From: Kiritimatiellia bacterium
Lineage (GTDB): Bacteria; Verrucomicrobiota; Kiritimatiellia; JAAZAB01
Assembly (NCBI GenBank): GCA_018400335.1
Contig: JAGYMT010000017.1
Coordinates: 1 to 12,973 of the forward strand
DNA: 12,973 nt
Direction: 5' to 3'
Numbering within the stretch: the first letter of the stretch is position 1; every line of letters starts with the position of its first letter. Below the pieces are notes generated by a model. That model was not told the origin of the DNA. It saw only the letters and a program-made list of their open reading frames with translations, and did not search any database. This document shows, piece by piece, positions 1 to 7,849 of this stretch. The position numbers were made by a program, and so were the translations under genes.

Positions 1-2272
1 TGGCTCGCCAATGCACGGGCATCGTGCTCAAATCCCACTGGATGTCCGATCCAACGGGCATGCGCCCGCCATAGTTCAGACGAATGGCATTGTCTCCGGC
101 ATAATGGAAGAGCGGCATCTCGCGATCCCGGAGCGGGATTTCCATCCATAGCCTGGCGATGCGGCGCGGGTGGATGCCGGGCCGAAGGGTGATCGAAATT
201 GAAACTACCCCATCTTCCTCGACCACCGACCGCGCATAAAGTTCGATGGCATCGCCGATCACTTCCCCGGAAAATTCGGCATGGGTGTCCGTTGCGGAGA
301 TCAGCTTCACGGACTGTCGCGACCACGCTCCCTCCAAACCGTTGTCGAGCAGATAGCGGATGGTCATCGGCGCAGCGAGAAGCTCGCGTCCGAGCGACTC
401 AACGCGATCACAGAGGCCAAAGCTATTCATCCGGTATTTGCGCCCGACAATCGTCACGTTCGAACCCGTTGCGGCAACGGGTTCGAACGGGGAATAGACA
501 CTGTCTTGCTTTCCAATTATATTTTCCTCGAATGGAAAGTATTTCCGGCGGAATAGTTGGGTGGCGGGGATCGTTCTCCCTCGAAACAAATACTCGACTC
601 GATACTCGCCGGCGGTTAGCTCCGGCAATTTGAACGCAGCTTGACCCCGGCCCTGTCCATCAAGCGGAAGAGAAGCGGCGAAAACGGCGGCTTCCGGCGG
701 ATCACCGATTCGGATCACCCGCACAGTCACCCGTTCTTCCGCGTCAGGAATGGAAACCCTCGCACTAGAGGAGGAGGCGGTCCGGCCCGTCGAGTCGCTA
801 ACACATTCGGCAACGCTTGTGTTATCGTGCCACAGCCAGTCGGACGAGAGGGGCATGGGGTCCCCCTCTGGAGGCGCCGCCAGAACAATCGTTTGGCCGA
901 ATTCCAGGGAGAAGGGAGGATTCGCCACGGTTTCCAGCCGCATGTGGTGGCTTCCCGCCGCGAGATTCGCCAGTCCGCCCCGCCAATTGAAGGTTTGGGC
1001 GTTCGCGTTATGGACGACCTCCCTGCCGTTGATGGCCAGCCGCGCCTGGGCATGCGGGCGCAGATAGAAGGTGTAGACGCCGTCCCGCGGGACCTCCAGA
1101 AAACCAGTGTAAACAACACACGACTGTCCCCCGGATGGCGGTTTGATAATGGCGCCCGGCTCAGCATAGTCCACCGCATATCTGAAACGTATTTCACCAT
1201 CCGCGGCACACCGGCCCACCGCCGGGACTTCGGCCACGCCCCGGGAGAGCGGTTCCAGATCGGAGAATTTAGGTTGCGTTTTCCATTGTCCCGCGAAATA
1301 GGCGAAGGTCAATCCCGGCAAGGCGTCCCCGGGGCGGGAAACGGCGGCAGCGGGCTCGTCCAGGCATAAACGCACCCGCGGACTGGAAGCGTCGAACGCG
1401 ACAGCGAGTTCGTTTGACGACGGGTAATAGGCGAACGGCAGGGCGCCCGCCAGACTCGTCGTCACGGATCCCAAGCGGTACCTGCGTTGCAGATATCTTG
1501 TGATCGCTCCACTCTCATCGTCCGCGAGGCGCCGGTTGAAGATCAACAGTTCGGCCAACTCGCCGTTGAAGCACCCCCTGCGAACGTATCCTTCAAGCCC
1601 TCCCACGAACAAACCCTTCGAAGCGCCTGGCTCCATACCGGTATCGGATGCGGCCAGGAGAATGCCGTTCGCGAAAAGACTGGCGCCCTTTCCGTCGATT
1701 TCCGCTTGAAGGATGACGAATCCGGCTTGATGCAAAGACCCGACATCCCTATCAATGACGATGCCGCCGGGCAGGATAAGGGAAGGCGACTGTTTGGCAT
1801 GCCTGGCCACGGACAGCAGGCCTTTCAGCGCCACAAGAGTCGGCAGATAGGCCCCGCCATGATCGCGCGCCACGGCAATGATCGTGGCGCCCTCCGCGCC
1901 AAGCAAGGAAAACTCGGAGCACGCGAGAGGTGTTCCCCAATACCTGAATCCGCCCTCGGGAGCCGGTTCCTCGCGCCCCCGGAACCGGATCGCCGGCAAG
2001 CCGTTGATCGCCTGTTGAACGAGTACGGGCCGCCATTCCTCACGGTTTTGAGAGAGAACCGAGGCGCCGGGCGACCGGTCGGTCCATGTTGCGACGCGTC
2101 CATCGGCATCCAGCTTCACTCCGGCATCCGCCCTCAGCCAAAGCGCGAGCCCCGGAAGCTCCGAGGGGCAGGCGCCGATCTGCCACGCCTGCCCGCGCGC
2201 GGCGGCCAAAATGCTCGCGCACACGAGCAATGCCGCCAAGCCAATGCTCCTGCTTATACCAACATAACGCAT
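1..2272 (-). CDS. Secreted LamG-like + PA14 + GH123-N-like (DUF6067-type) protein, 3'-truncated
   Basis: I translated this frame by hand from 2284 to base 1 and found no stop, so the gene runs off the left edge with about 757 codons visible. Residues 1-29 form a signal peptide (start MRYVGISRS, Ala/Leu-rich core, cleavage likely after RGQA). Residues about 36-262 are a concanavalin/LamG-like domain: WLRADAG near its start, then FNGELAELLIFNRRL and a closing RYLQRRY helix. Residues about 322-450 look like a PA14 domain (YFAGQW, DGVYTFYLRP, INGREV, AAGSHHMRLE), a module that usually binds glycans. An Ig-like stretch follows. From about residue 578 the beta-sandwich shared with the two other large proteins here begins (KQDSVYSPFEP, VGRKYRMNSFGL, LLAAPMTI). 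The catalytic half would lie beyond the edge. The start is the third of three in-frame ATGs (2284, 2278, 2272), chosen because GGAG sits 6 bases upstream. The gene follows the beta-helix gene by 48 bases. Its role as a polysaccharide-active protein is inferred; the substrate is unknown. Confidence 0.9.
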   Translation of the reverse strand, partial: MRYVGISRSIGLAALLVCASILAAARGQAWQIGACPSELPGLALWLRADAGVKLDADGRVATWTDRSPGASVLSQNREEWRPVLVQQAINGLPAIRFRGREEPAPEGGFRYWGTPLACSEFSLLGAEGATIIAVARDHGGAYLPTLVALKGLLSVARHAKQSPSLILPGGIVIDRDVGSLHQAGFVILQAEIDGKGASLFANGILLAASDTGMEPGASKGLFVGGLEGYVRRGCFNGELAELLIFNRRLADDESGAITRYLQRRYRLGSVTTSLAGALPFAYYPSSNELAVAFDASSPRVRLCLDEPAAAVSRPGDALPGLTFAYFAGQWKTQPKFSDLEPLSRGVAEVPAVGRCAADGEIRFRYAVDYAEPGAIIKPPSGGQSCVVYTGFLEVPRDGVYTFYLRPHAQARLAINGREVVHNANAQTFNWRGGLANLAAGSHHMRLETVANPPFSLEFGQTIVLAAPPEGDPMPLSSDWLWHDNTSVAECVSDSTGRTASSSSARVSIPDAEERVTVRVIRIGDPPEAAVFAASLPLDGQGRGQAAFKLPELTAGEYRVEYLFRGRTIPATQLFRRKYFPFEENIIGKQDSVYSPFEPVAATGSNVTIVGRKYRMNSFGLCDRVESLGRELLAAPMTIRYLLDNGLEGAWSRQSVKLISATDTHAEFSGEVIGDAIELYARSVVEEDGVVSISITLRPGIHPRRIARLWMEIPLRDREMPLFHYAGDNAIRLNYGGRMPVGSDIQWDLSTMPVHWRA
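457..489. repeat. Perfect 16-bp inverted repeat with 1-base spacer, inside a coding region
   Basis: The left arm CGTTCGAACCCGTTGC (457-472) is the exact reverse complement of the right arm GCAACGGGTTCGAACG (474-489), around a single G at 473. Each arm also contains the self-palindromic octamer GTTCGAAC (458-465 and 481-488), with octamer centres 23 bases apart. The element lies within the left-edge gene and encodes part of FEPVAATGSNV, near the start of its shared beta-sandwich domain. In RNA it would form a stem of about 15 bp with a 3-base loop. I see no second copy in the window. Its function is unknown. Confidence 0.9.
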
Positions 2273-2278
2273 CCACAT

Positions 2279-2282
2279 CTCC
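2279..2282 (-). promoter_or_regulatory. Ribosome binding site deciding the start at 2272
   Basis: GGAG reads on the minus strand 6 bases before the ATG at 2272. It overlaps the two upstream in-frame ATGs (2284, 2278), neither of which has a purine-rich motif of its own. Starting at 2272 also places the basic n-region directly at the head of the signal peptide. Confidence 0.55.
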
Positions 2283-2320
2283 ATCAGACAAACCCAAACG
2301 CTATTTTGGTATGCATGTAG

Positions 2321-4249
2321 TCAGTCTTCGCTCATGTTGTTCGCTTCGGATTCATCTTCTCTGTTCCTGCCGCGTACACCCGCCTGCTGAAATACCGCCT
2401 TGACCCACGTCGAATCAGCGGCATCCGGTTTCTTGTCGTTAAATCGGTTTTCGCCCCATGTGTGCATGTTTTCATGGCTGACGTTAAAACGAACGGGGTT
2501 TCCACTCGTGCTATAAACGATGTTGTGCTCAAAGTGATACGGCCTGCTGCTTTGGTCGATAAAAAAACCATTGCCGCGTGGGCCTTGTGCGTATTGGCAC
2601 CACTCGATATCATGGATAAGATTTCCGCGAAACAAGGTGTTTGGCTGATGCGAAAGAGTATAGATACCACCCCCATCCGCAAGTTCCTTCATCACATGAT
2701 GAACATGATTGAACTCAATCGTGTTGCCGCGTGCCGGTGTATCGTTCAGGGACCATCCCCACCCGACTGATATACCGGTATAAGGCAGATCGTGGACGTG
2801 ATTATGAGCAACGAGGGAGTCGGCGGAGTATTTTATGAGAATCCCTACCGCGCCGTAATATACGGTTCCGATATCATGTATGTGATTGTCGACAATGCGT
2901 ATGTCGCGCGGCGTCAGCTTCTCCGCAAGAGCACGTTTATCCGGTAACAGCGGAGTGACGTCGAAATCCACGGCGATCCCGTTCGCGCCGAGGTCGAAAA
3001 GCCGGTTTTTCTCAAAACGGAAGCGATGTACGCCTTTTCCCAAAGAAACGCCGCCTCCGCCGGCATGTTTGAATGCGCAATCTCGGATAGTGCAATTTTC
3101 GGCAAATTCAAAGGCAAACATGCTGTCTACAGTTTTCGCGCCATTGAATGTCCAGTAATCGGCAGCCTGCCTGGCAGCGACACCTTGCGGTGGCAGGGGA
3201 AATTCCGTGTGCGCAAAGGATATGTTTTGGAAATGCAGGTTCCGCACTGGTTGTTCTTCCGTCCCTCTTACGGCAAGCAGGGCGCCCGTGAGCATCGGGA
3301 CGACAATGGACTCATTCCTTACGTCTTCTCCGGCCTTCGGATGGTAATACAACATGCCGGTTGCACGATCAAGGTACCACTCGCCGGGGCGGTCAAGAAA
3401 CGCGAGAGCATTCTCAAAGAAGGCAAACCGACCGGGCCTTACGTCATTGAAACTTATCTTGTCCTTTTTTTGAAAATCACGATGATGAGGCCCGCGCAAA
3501 ACAACCCAGCCGGAAGCGGCATCCACGCTCTCAAGTTTTTTCCGGAGAAGCGACCACTCACGTCGAACAACGACTTCAACATCGTCAATTCCGAACCAGT
3601 CGGATATGGAGTTTGCGTCGAACTGTAACGCAAACCGTGCAGGATGGCTGCTTTCCTCTTGCCATGTGATGTCTACATCGCGCACCTTCAATTCCGTTTC
3701 GTCGCTATTAGGCATACGAGCCCTCGTGGCCCTGCGTCCGCTTACAAATAGCTGCCGGAAAAAGCAGTCTCCGCGTTTGACTCCCGGAATCAGAGCCTTC
3801 CAGATGCCGTCTTGCGCCTGCTTCCACACGATGGTCCCGCCGGATGCCTCCGTCTTTTCTTCTCCACCTGTGGTCAATTCAAGCCGAGTCCCGTGGCTGA
3901 TGTTCCGGCCACCGCTTATGGTCACGCTCTCCTCCGGGTACGCGGCATAAGTCACGGAATGGTGCTCAGTGCCAACATCGTCCGGGCCAAAGTCCAACGG
4001 AGCTTCAAGTTCGTAAGTCCCTTCGCGAAGATAAACCGTGACATCGTTGGTAAGCCCCGCACTAACGTGACGCCTAACGGCTGTCTGCGCGCGTTTAATG
4101 CTTCGAAATGGTTTTTCCTGAGAGCCGGCATGGCTATCGTTTCCGGACGGCGCCACAAAGAACTCATGCGCCGGCAGCGAAGCGGCCGATGTTAAAGAAA
4201 CCAGGAATATCACGATGATAAAGATTGCCATTCGATCCGGTAACTGCAT
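2321..4249 (-). CDS. Secreted right-handed beta-helix protein, GH141-like
   Basis: The protein is 642 residues from the ATG at 4249. An in-frame ATG at 4297 would add 16 residues, but it lacks a ribosome site and would push the signal peptide inward. The signal peptide is MQLPDRMAIFIIVIFLVSLTSA or slightly longer. The mature protein opens with FFVAPSGNDSHAGSQEKPF and then YLREGTYEL, the usual start of parallel beta-helix polysaccharide lyase/hydrolase folds. Successive coils carry N-rich rungs (FQNISFAH, NCTIRDCAFKHAGGGGVSLG, VDNHIHDIG, AHNHVHDLPYTGISVGWGW, FNHVHHV, ADGGGIYTLSHQPNT). The GWGW and DGGGIYTL signatures and the length fit family GH141, which includes a fucosidase acting on rhamnogalacturonan-II and a xylanase; exact activity is uncertain. 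It sits between two large modular hydrolase-like genes, so it probably acts on the same glycan. Its GC content is visibly lower than that of its neighbours. Confidence 0.9.
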   Translation of the reverse strand: MQLPDRMAIFIIVIFLVSLTSAASLPAHEFFVAPSGNDSHAGSQEKPFRSIKRAQTAVRRHVSAGLTNDVTVYLREGTYELEAPLDFGPDDVGTEHHSVTYAAYPEESVTISGGRNISHGTRLELTTGGEEKTEASGGTIVWKQAQDGIWKALIPGVKRGDCFFRQLFVSGRRATRARMPNSDETELKVRDVDITWQEESSHPARFALQFDANSISDWFGIDDVEVVVRREWSLLRKKLESVDAASGWVVLRGPHHRDFQKKDKISFNDVRPGRFAFFENALAFLDRPGEWYLDRATGMLYYHPKAGEDVRNESIVVPMLTGALLAVRGTEEQPVRNLHFQNISFAHTEFPLPPQGVAARQAADYWTFNGAKTVDSMFAFEFAENCTIRDCAFKHAGGGGVSLGKGVHRFRFEKNRLFDLGANGIAVDFDVTPLLPDKRALAEKLTPRDIRIVDNHIHDIGTVYYGAVGILIKYSADSLVAHNHVHDLPYTGISVGWGWSLNDTPARGNTIEFNHVHHVMKELADGGGIYTLSHQPNTLFRGNLIHDIEWCQYAQGPRGNGFFIDQSSRPYHFEHNIVYSTSGNPVRFNVSHENMHTWGENRFNDKKPDAADSTWVKAVFQQAGVRGRNREDESEANNMSED

Positions 4250-4256
4250 GGTCAAA

Positions 4257-4262
4257 TCCTTT
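4257..4262 (-). promoter_or_regulatory. Ribosome binding site deciding the start at 4249
   Basis: AAAGGA on the minus strand lies 7 bases before the ATG at 4249. No such motif precedes the longer start at 4297. Together with the signal peptide that begins here, this fixes the likely start of the beta-helix gene. Confidence 0.7.
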
Positions 4263-4301
4263 AGAGGTCTGTTGCGGGAAAGGTTCGACAAGCTCATATT
4301 T

Positions 4302-4327
4302 AGCCTGAATTATGAAGGTTCCAGGCT
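4302..4327. repeat. Short inverted repeat in the 117-base gap before the beta-helix gene
   Basis: AGCCTG (4302-4307) and CAGGCT (4322-4327) form a 6-bp inverted repeat with a 14-base loop. It lies in the longest intergenic gap of the window (4250-4366). No U-tract follows on the minus strand, so it is not a standard terminator. I found no convincing -35/-10 pair in the gap. It could be a weak hairpin or chance. Confidence 0.25.
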
Positions 4328-4366
4328 GAAACCCGCACACTGAACACCATGTTCCTTTCCGCCTCC

Positions 4367-7300
4367 TTACTCGATCACCAGCAGTCGCACGCCGACCGGG
4401 GGCATGTGGAACGTCCCGGGCTTTGCCTCGCCCTTGGCAGTCGCAAATTCCTCGCCAGTCTCGCCATCATAGATGCGGCGCGGGCTGTTGCCGCCGAGTA
4501 TTGCAGACTCCAACCTGTACGCCACTTCCTTCTCTTCCCGCACCCGGTTGACCACCACCGCCACGGCCTTGCCGCGTCCGCGATAGAGCGATACATACAC
4601 ATCGGGCGTGTCAATCCGCAGCAGGTGGCTGTTTCGCCAGTAGGGCACGAACTCCGCGCCGTCGAAGAAACCGACGGCCCCGTCGATCGCCTTGAGCGCA
4701 GCGCCTGCACCATGACGGGATCCGATGTCGTGCAGAAGCGCCATGCCCCAAATGGAGCGCGCAGACTCCACCTGCGCCTCTTTGGCGCCGACCGGGCGGA
4801 TGTCCAACTGATGAACGATCCCGCGCTTGATGCGTACCATGGCCCGGAACTGCGCCATGGATTCATAAAACTCCATCACCGTGGGCCGCGCGCTGAAATC
4901 GTTTTCGATGTGCCACGACACCTGGTTAAACGACCAATCCACATGCATGTTGTTGATCCACCACGGGCGGCGACCCAGCTCCCAACCCAGGGTGTTCAGC
5001 CGCTTCATCATCCTGCGCCGCGAAAACACATTCCACCGGCTGTAAAACTCCTTCGTGTCCGGATCGTAATCCAAAATCGGCATGTTGGACAAGTTGTCCC
5101 ACCACGTTCCGTTCACCGGCACGTCGCGCAGCAGGAGATAGTGATGCCAGACAAAGCAGTCCTCGAAGGAACGGTTGAAGTTAACCCCTTGGACGGACAG
5201 GTCTCTATCCGACACCCAGCGCTTGCTGCCCTGAATGTTCCACCCGTTTTTGTAGCTCGAGTCGGGATTCGCCACCCAGTTGTTACGCCCCAGCCATTCG
5301 CCGCCGTACGTGTCGAACTCGGGGAGACGTAATCCCGTCAGATAGGTTGAACCGTACAGCACCAGCATCTGGCGCTTCTCCCCGACGGCCGGATAATGTA
5401 CGTTCCGAAACGCGGAATTAAAGGGAATTGCCTCGTTATCCCAATCCTTCGGCCCCTTGACCCGCGGATCGGTCAGCACGGCCCGCAATGCGTCACGGTC
5501 GGCCTGCTCCAGATCGAAACCGTCCACACTGCGCCCCCAGTGCCGATACCCCCATGTGTTGTGCGAGTAGCTCAGGCGGCCCCAGGCCCATTGACGTTCG
5601 TTCTCTATTTCCTTAACCGGGTCGGCGAGGAACGCGAACGTGAAACGTCGGGCGCGCTCAATCCTGGTGGGCGCGGCCAGCAGGTTGACGCACAGGACCA
5701 CGCCATTGCTGTTCCGGTGCAGCTCGACCGCCGCAACTTCCTCGGACATCGTCCAGCCGCGGTTCTCTTCCGCGAAAAACCACAGACCCTTGTCGCCGGT
5801 TCCCAGAAAGACGACGGGCACGAAACTGCCCCAGCCCTGCATGGGCGGCAATTCGGCGCTGCTCCACACTAGACCTTCACCCGCCGGGACCTCACCGAAA
5901 TAGTTGCCTCGGCGTCCGTCACTATTCCGTTGAACATACATGGTGTCCGCATCGGCCCATACCGGTATCTCGAGCGTCAGCCGGTCGAACTCGACAGGCT
6001 TATCGCCCGGCTTCAGCTCAATCTCAACCTCGTACCAGCCGTCGTACTCGAGACGGGACGTGATCGTCAGTCCCGCCCCGCCCAGGACGCCGGCCGCGCG
6101 CACGTCCACGCGGCCCGCATTGACATCTCCCAATCCGCCGCGGGCATCGGCGAGCGCTACGGATTTTTCACCCTGCTTCGCGATCAGCCGCATGGGTGCG
6201 CGCAGAATCTCTTCCGGCCCCGCGCCGCCGCCGGCTCGAATGCGGCTGAGCAGTCCGTCCGCCCCCACAGTATAACGCCGCGACCAGACATGGAGATGGG
6301 GCCAGGAAACCGTGATCGGAGAAAAGGGCGGAATCACCTGGTCGGAAACACCCAGCGCGCCGCCCTCCCACTCGTAGCGACGGCGGACGAACCCGATCTC
6401 GCGTTCGCCGACGGTCCTCTTGCCATCGGCGCCGATGAGCCGCAGGCGCGCGACGTACTCGCCCTCGGGCAGATCCAGATCGCGCAAAATCGAGTTTCCT
6501 CGCCTGTTCTTGATCTCCGCGGCGGCGCGGCCGTATGATTTGGACCACACGCCGAACCGGCTTTTGGACGAGATCTCCAGCTCGAACGCCGAGGCCGCGG
6601 CCACATCTTCTTCTATACCGAAAATGTCGGTGTCGATCCTGACACTGGCCACGCCATAGCTCGGCCAGTAGGCGAAGTGCGCCTGAAATTCGCCTTTCGG
6701 CTTATGCTCAAGCCAGGGCACAATGTGTCTCGCCCAATATTCTTCGTCATGATAGATCACCGGAGCGCGCACGTGATAAAGCGTTTCGCGTCCGCCGGCG
6801 CTGTTCGCGTAGGTCGCCAGCAGCTCCAACCGATTTCCACGTTCGGACAACGCGACATCCTTTTTCAAGTTCAGCGTCTTCACTTCGCCCGCGACCGCCG
6901 TTTCACTGCCTTTATGCTCGAACACGGTCTTGCCGTCCGTATCGGTCAGCCGCACCTCGATGTCGACCGGGATCGGCTCCTTCACCTGCCCGATCAATTC
7001 GATCTTCAGATCCATCTGCCCTCGCGCAAGTTCTCCCACATCCAGCATGCGGAACACCGGCGCCCTCGGATCGAACGTGATCTGACCGAACTGCCCAAAG
7101 CTCGTCCATGTGGCGGCCACCCAGCCCGCAAAATAAATCCCATCGCAACTGTCGGCACGCACGAGCTGAAGCACCCAGTTTTGCCCCTCGAACTTCTCCA
7201 CATCGAACGCCCGCTTATCCGCCTTGATTTCCAAGTCCCAGTGTTCCTTCGTGACCGTGCTTTTCACGTCACCGTAAATGGACCACAGGTGTTCGGATCC

Positions 7301-7786
7301 GGGCGTTCCATTATGGAAATGCTCATCCACGCAGGCGCCGCGGGGATTGGCCATGATCTTGAAAAACCCTTGAGGCGGGATAAGCGCTTGAGAGCGATCC
7401 TTCGCAATCTGGATTTCCACGTGATCTTCAAAAAGAATCTTGTCGCTCTCAGGCTCATCGGACGTCATGAGCGCCTTTGGCCAGCTTCCCGGCGGATTCG
7501 GCGAACGCATGGCGATATAGAAGAACTGGTCGTCATAGCCCAGATACCAGACCACCTGCTGCATCGCGGGCACAATGGTATTGCGGTGCCCGGCGCCCAG
7601 CGTCACCATGCCGCTAATGGCGGCAAAATCGCGATATTCGTCCGGATCAACGACCCCGTCCATTTCAGGCGCTCGCCCTTGAACATAGGGAATGCGGGCT
7701 TGGGGAAAGCGATACTCAGCGGCCCATCCAGATACACCAATCAATATAAGCGCAATCAGAGTCCTCGATATAAGCCTGCGATTCAT
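4367..7786 (-). CDS. Secreted CBM9-like + GH123-N-like (DUF6067-type) + barrel hydrolase-like protein
   Basis: The protein has 1139 residues, with a signal peptide MNRRLISRTLIALILIGVSGWA. The frame stays open 63 bases further up to the regulator's stop, but AAAGGAG 5 bases before the ATG at 7786 and the signal peptide favour the internal start. Residues about 31-240 resemble a family 9 carbohydrate-binding (DOMON-like) domain: MDGVVDPDEY, YDDQFFYIAM, EDHVEIQIAKD, HWDLEIKADKRAF, ATWTSFGQFGQITF. An Ig-like region follows. Residues about 464-724 are the shared beta-sandwich: GVSDQVIPPFSPI, HVWSRRY, EYDGWYEVEIEL, GLWFFAEENRGWT. Residues about 725-1040 align with the barrel-like region of the right-edge protein. 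Candidate active-site residues retained in both are D897 (in TWWDNLS), H948 and E961. A C-terminal beta-domain ends the chain. It is probably an exported glycan-active enzyme; the reaction is not determined, and the family name is from motif memory, not a search. Confidence 0.9.
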   Translation of the reverse strand: MNRRLISRTLIALILIGVSGWAAEYRFPQARIPYVQGRAPEMDGVVDPDEYRDFAAISGMVTLGAGHRNTIVPAMQQVVWYLGYDDQFFYIAMRSPNPPGSWPKALMTSDEPESDKILFEDHVEIQIAKDRSQALIPPQGFFKIMANPRGACVDEHFHNGTPGSEHLWSIYGDVKSTVTKEHWDLEIKADKRAFDVEKFEGQNWVLQLVRADSCDGIYFAGWVAATWTSFGQFGQITFDPRAPVFRMLDVGELARGQMDLKIELIGQVKEPIPVDIEVRLTDTDGKTVFEHKGSETAVAGEVKTLNLKKDVALSERGNRLELLATYANSAGGRETLYHVRAPVIYHDEEYWARHIVPWLEHKPKGEFQAHFAYWPSYGVASVRIDTDIFGIEEDVAAASAFELEISSKSRFGVWSKSYGRAAAEIKNRRGNSILRDLDLPEGEYVARLRLIGADGKRTVGEREIGFVRRRYEWEGGALGVSDQVIPPFSPITVSWPHLHVWSRRYTVGADGLLSRIRAGGGAGPEEILRAPMRLIAKQGEKSVALADARGGLGDVNAGRVDVRAAGVLGGAGLTITSRLEYDGWYEVEIELKPGDKPVEFDRLTLEIPVWADADTMYVQRNSDGRRGNYFGEVPAGEGLVWSSAELPPMQGWGSFVPVVFLGTGDKGLWFFAEENRGWTMSEEVAAVELHRNSNGVVLCVNLLAAPTRIERARRFTFAFLADPVKEIENERQWAWGRLSYSHNTWGYRHWGRSVDGFDLEQADRDALRAVLTDPRVKGPKDWDNEAIPFNSAFRNVHYPAVGEKRQMLVLYGSTYLTGLRLPEFDTYGGEWLGRNNWVANPDSSYKNGWNIQGSKRWVSDRDLSVQGVNFNRSFEDCFVWHHYLLLRDVPVNGTWWDNLSNMPILDYDPDTKEFYSRWNVFSRRRMMKRLNTLGWELGRRPWWINNMHVDWSFNQVSWHIENDFSARPTVMEFYESMAQFRAMVRIKRGIVHQLDIRPVGAKEAQVESARSIWGMALLHDIGSRHGAGAALKAIDGAVGFFDGAEFVPYWRNSHLLRIDTPDVYVSLYRGRGKAVAVVVNRVREEKEVAYRLESAILGGNSPRRIYDGETGEEFATAKGEAKPGTFHMPPVGVRLLVIE

Positions 7787-7791
7787 AGGGT

Positions 7792-7798
7792 CTCCTTT
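7792..7798 (-). promoter_or_regulatory. Strong ribosome binding site deciding the start at 7786
   Basis: AAAGGAG on the minus strand ends 5 bases before the ATG at 7786, close to a consensus Shine-Dalgarno. The alternative ATG at 7849 abuts the regulator's stop codon, has no comparable motif, and would bury the signal peptide 21 residues inward. Confidence 0.8.
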
Positions 7799-7809
7799 CA
7801 TTTGTTCCA

Positions 7810-7831
7810 GTTCCGTCAAATCTGACAGAAC
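7810..7831 (-). promoter_or_regulatory. Inverted repeat between regulator and CBM9 gene: candidate operator or mRNA hairpin
   Basis: On the minus strand GTTCTGTCA and TGACGGAAC flank a 4-base GATT. Eight of nine positions are complementary and the ninth is a T/G, which is a G-U wobble in the sense RNA. As RNA this is a 9-bp stem with a tetraloop. It lies in the 63-base gap, 23 bases upstream of the ATG at 7786. No U-tract follows, so it is not an intrinsic terminator. It could be the binding site of the adjacent GntR/LacI-type regulator, or a hairpin that stabilises or processes the downstream mRNA. Confidence 0.4.
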
Positions 7832-7849
7832 CTTTTCCTGTTCAATCAT

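Noticed and set aside
727..1209. Minus-strand frame of 160 codons within the left-edge gene
   Set aside because: It is in a different frame from the continuous coding frame, which translates without stops from 2284 to base 1 and carries PA14 and LamG-like motifs.
1867..1892. Imperfect hairpin with a GCGCCAC / GTGGCGC arm pair inside the LamG-like coding region
   Set aside because: A 7-bp arm with about a 10-base loop is expected by chance in GC-rich coding DNA of this length.
4302..4327. Possible intrinsic terminator before the beta-helix gene
   Set aside because: The stem is only 6 bp with a 14-base loop, and no T-tract follows in the direction of transcription.
4349..5332. Plus-strand open frame of 327 codons opposite the barrel region
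   Set aside because: It is a His/Arg/Pro-rich shadow. The opposite strand encodes a region alignable with a paralogue.
6677..7825. Long plus-strand open frame of 382 codons opposite the CBM9-like protein gene
   Set aside because: It is antisense to a well-supported gene, shows no recognisable domain, and is rich in Arg, His and Pro as expected from the complement of a GC-rich coding strand.
7787..7849. Longer start (ATG at 7849) for the CBM9-like protein, or a readthrough fusion with the regulator
   Set aside because: The near-consensus ribosome site and the signal peptide both begin at 7786. Fusing an exported enzyme to a cytoplasmic DNA-binding protein makes little biological sense.
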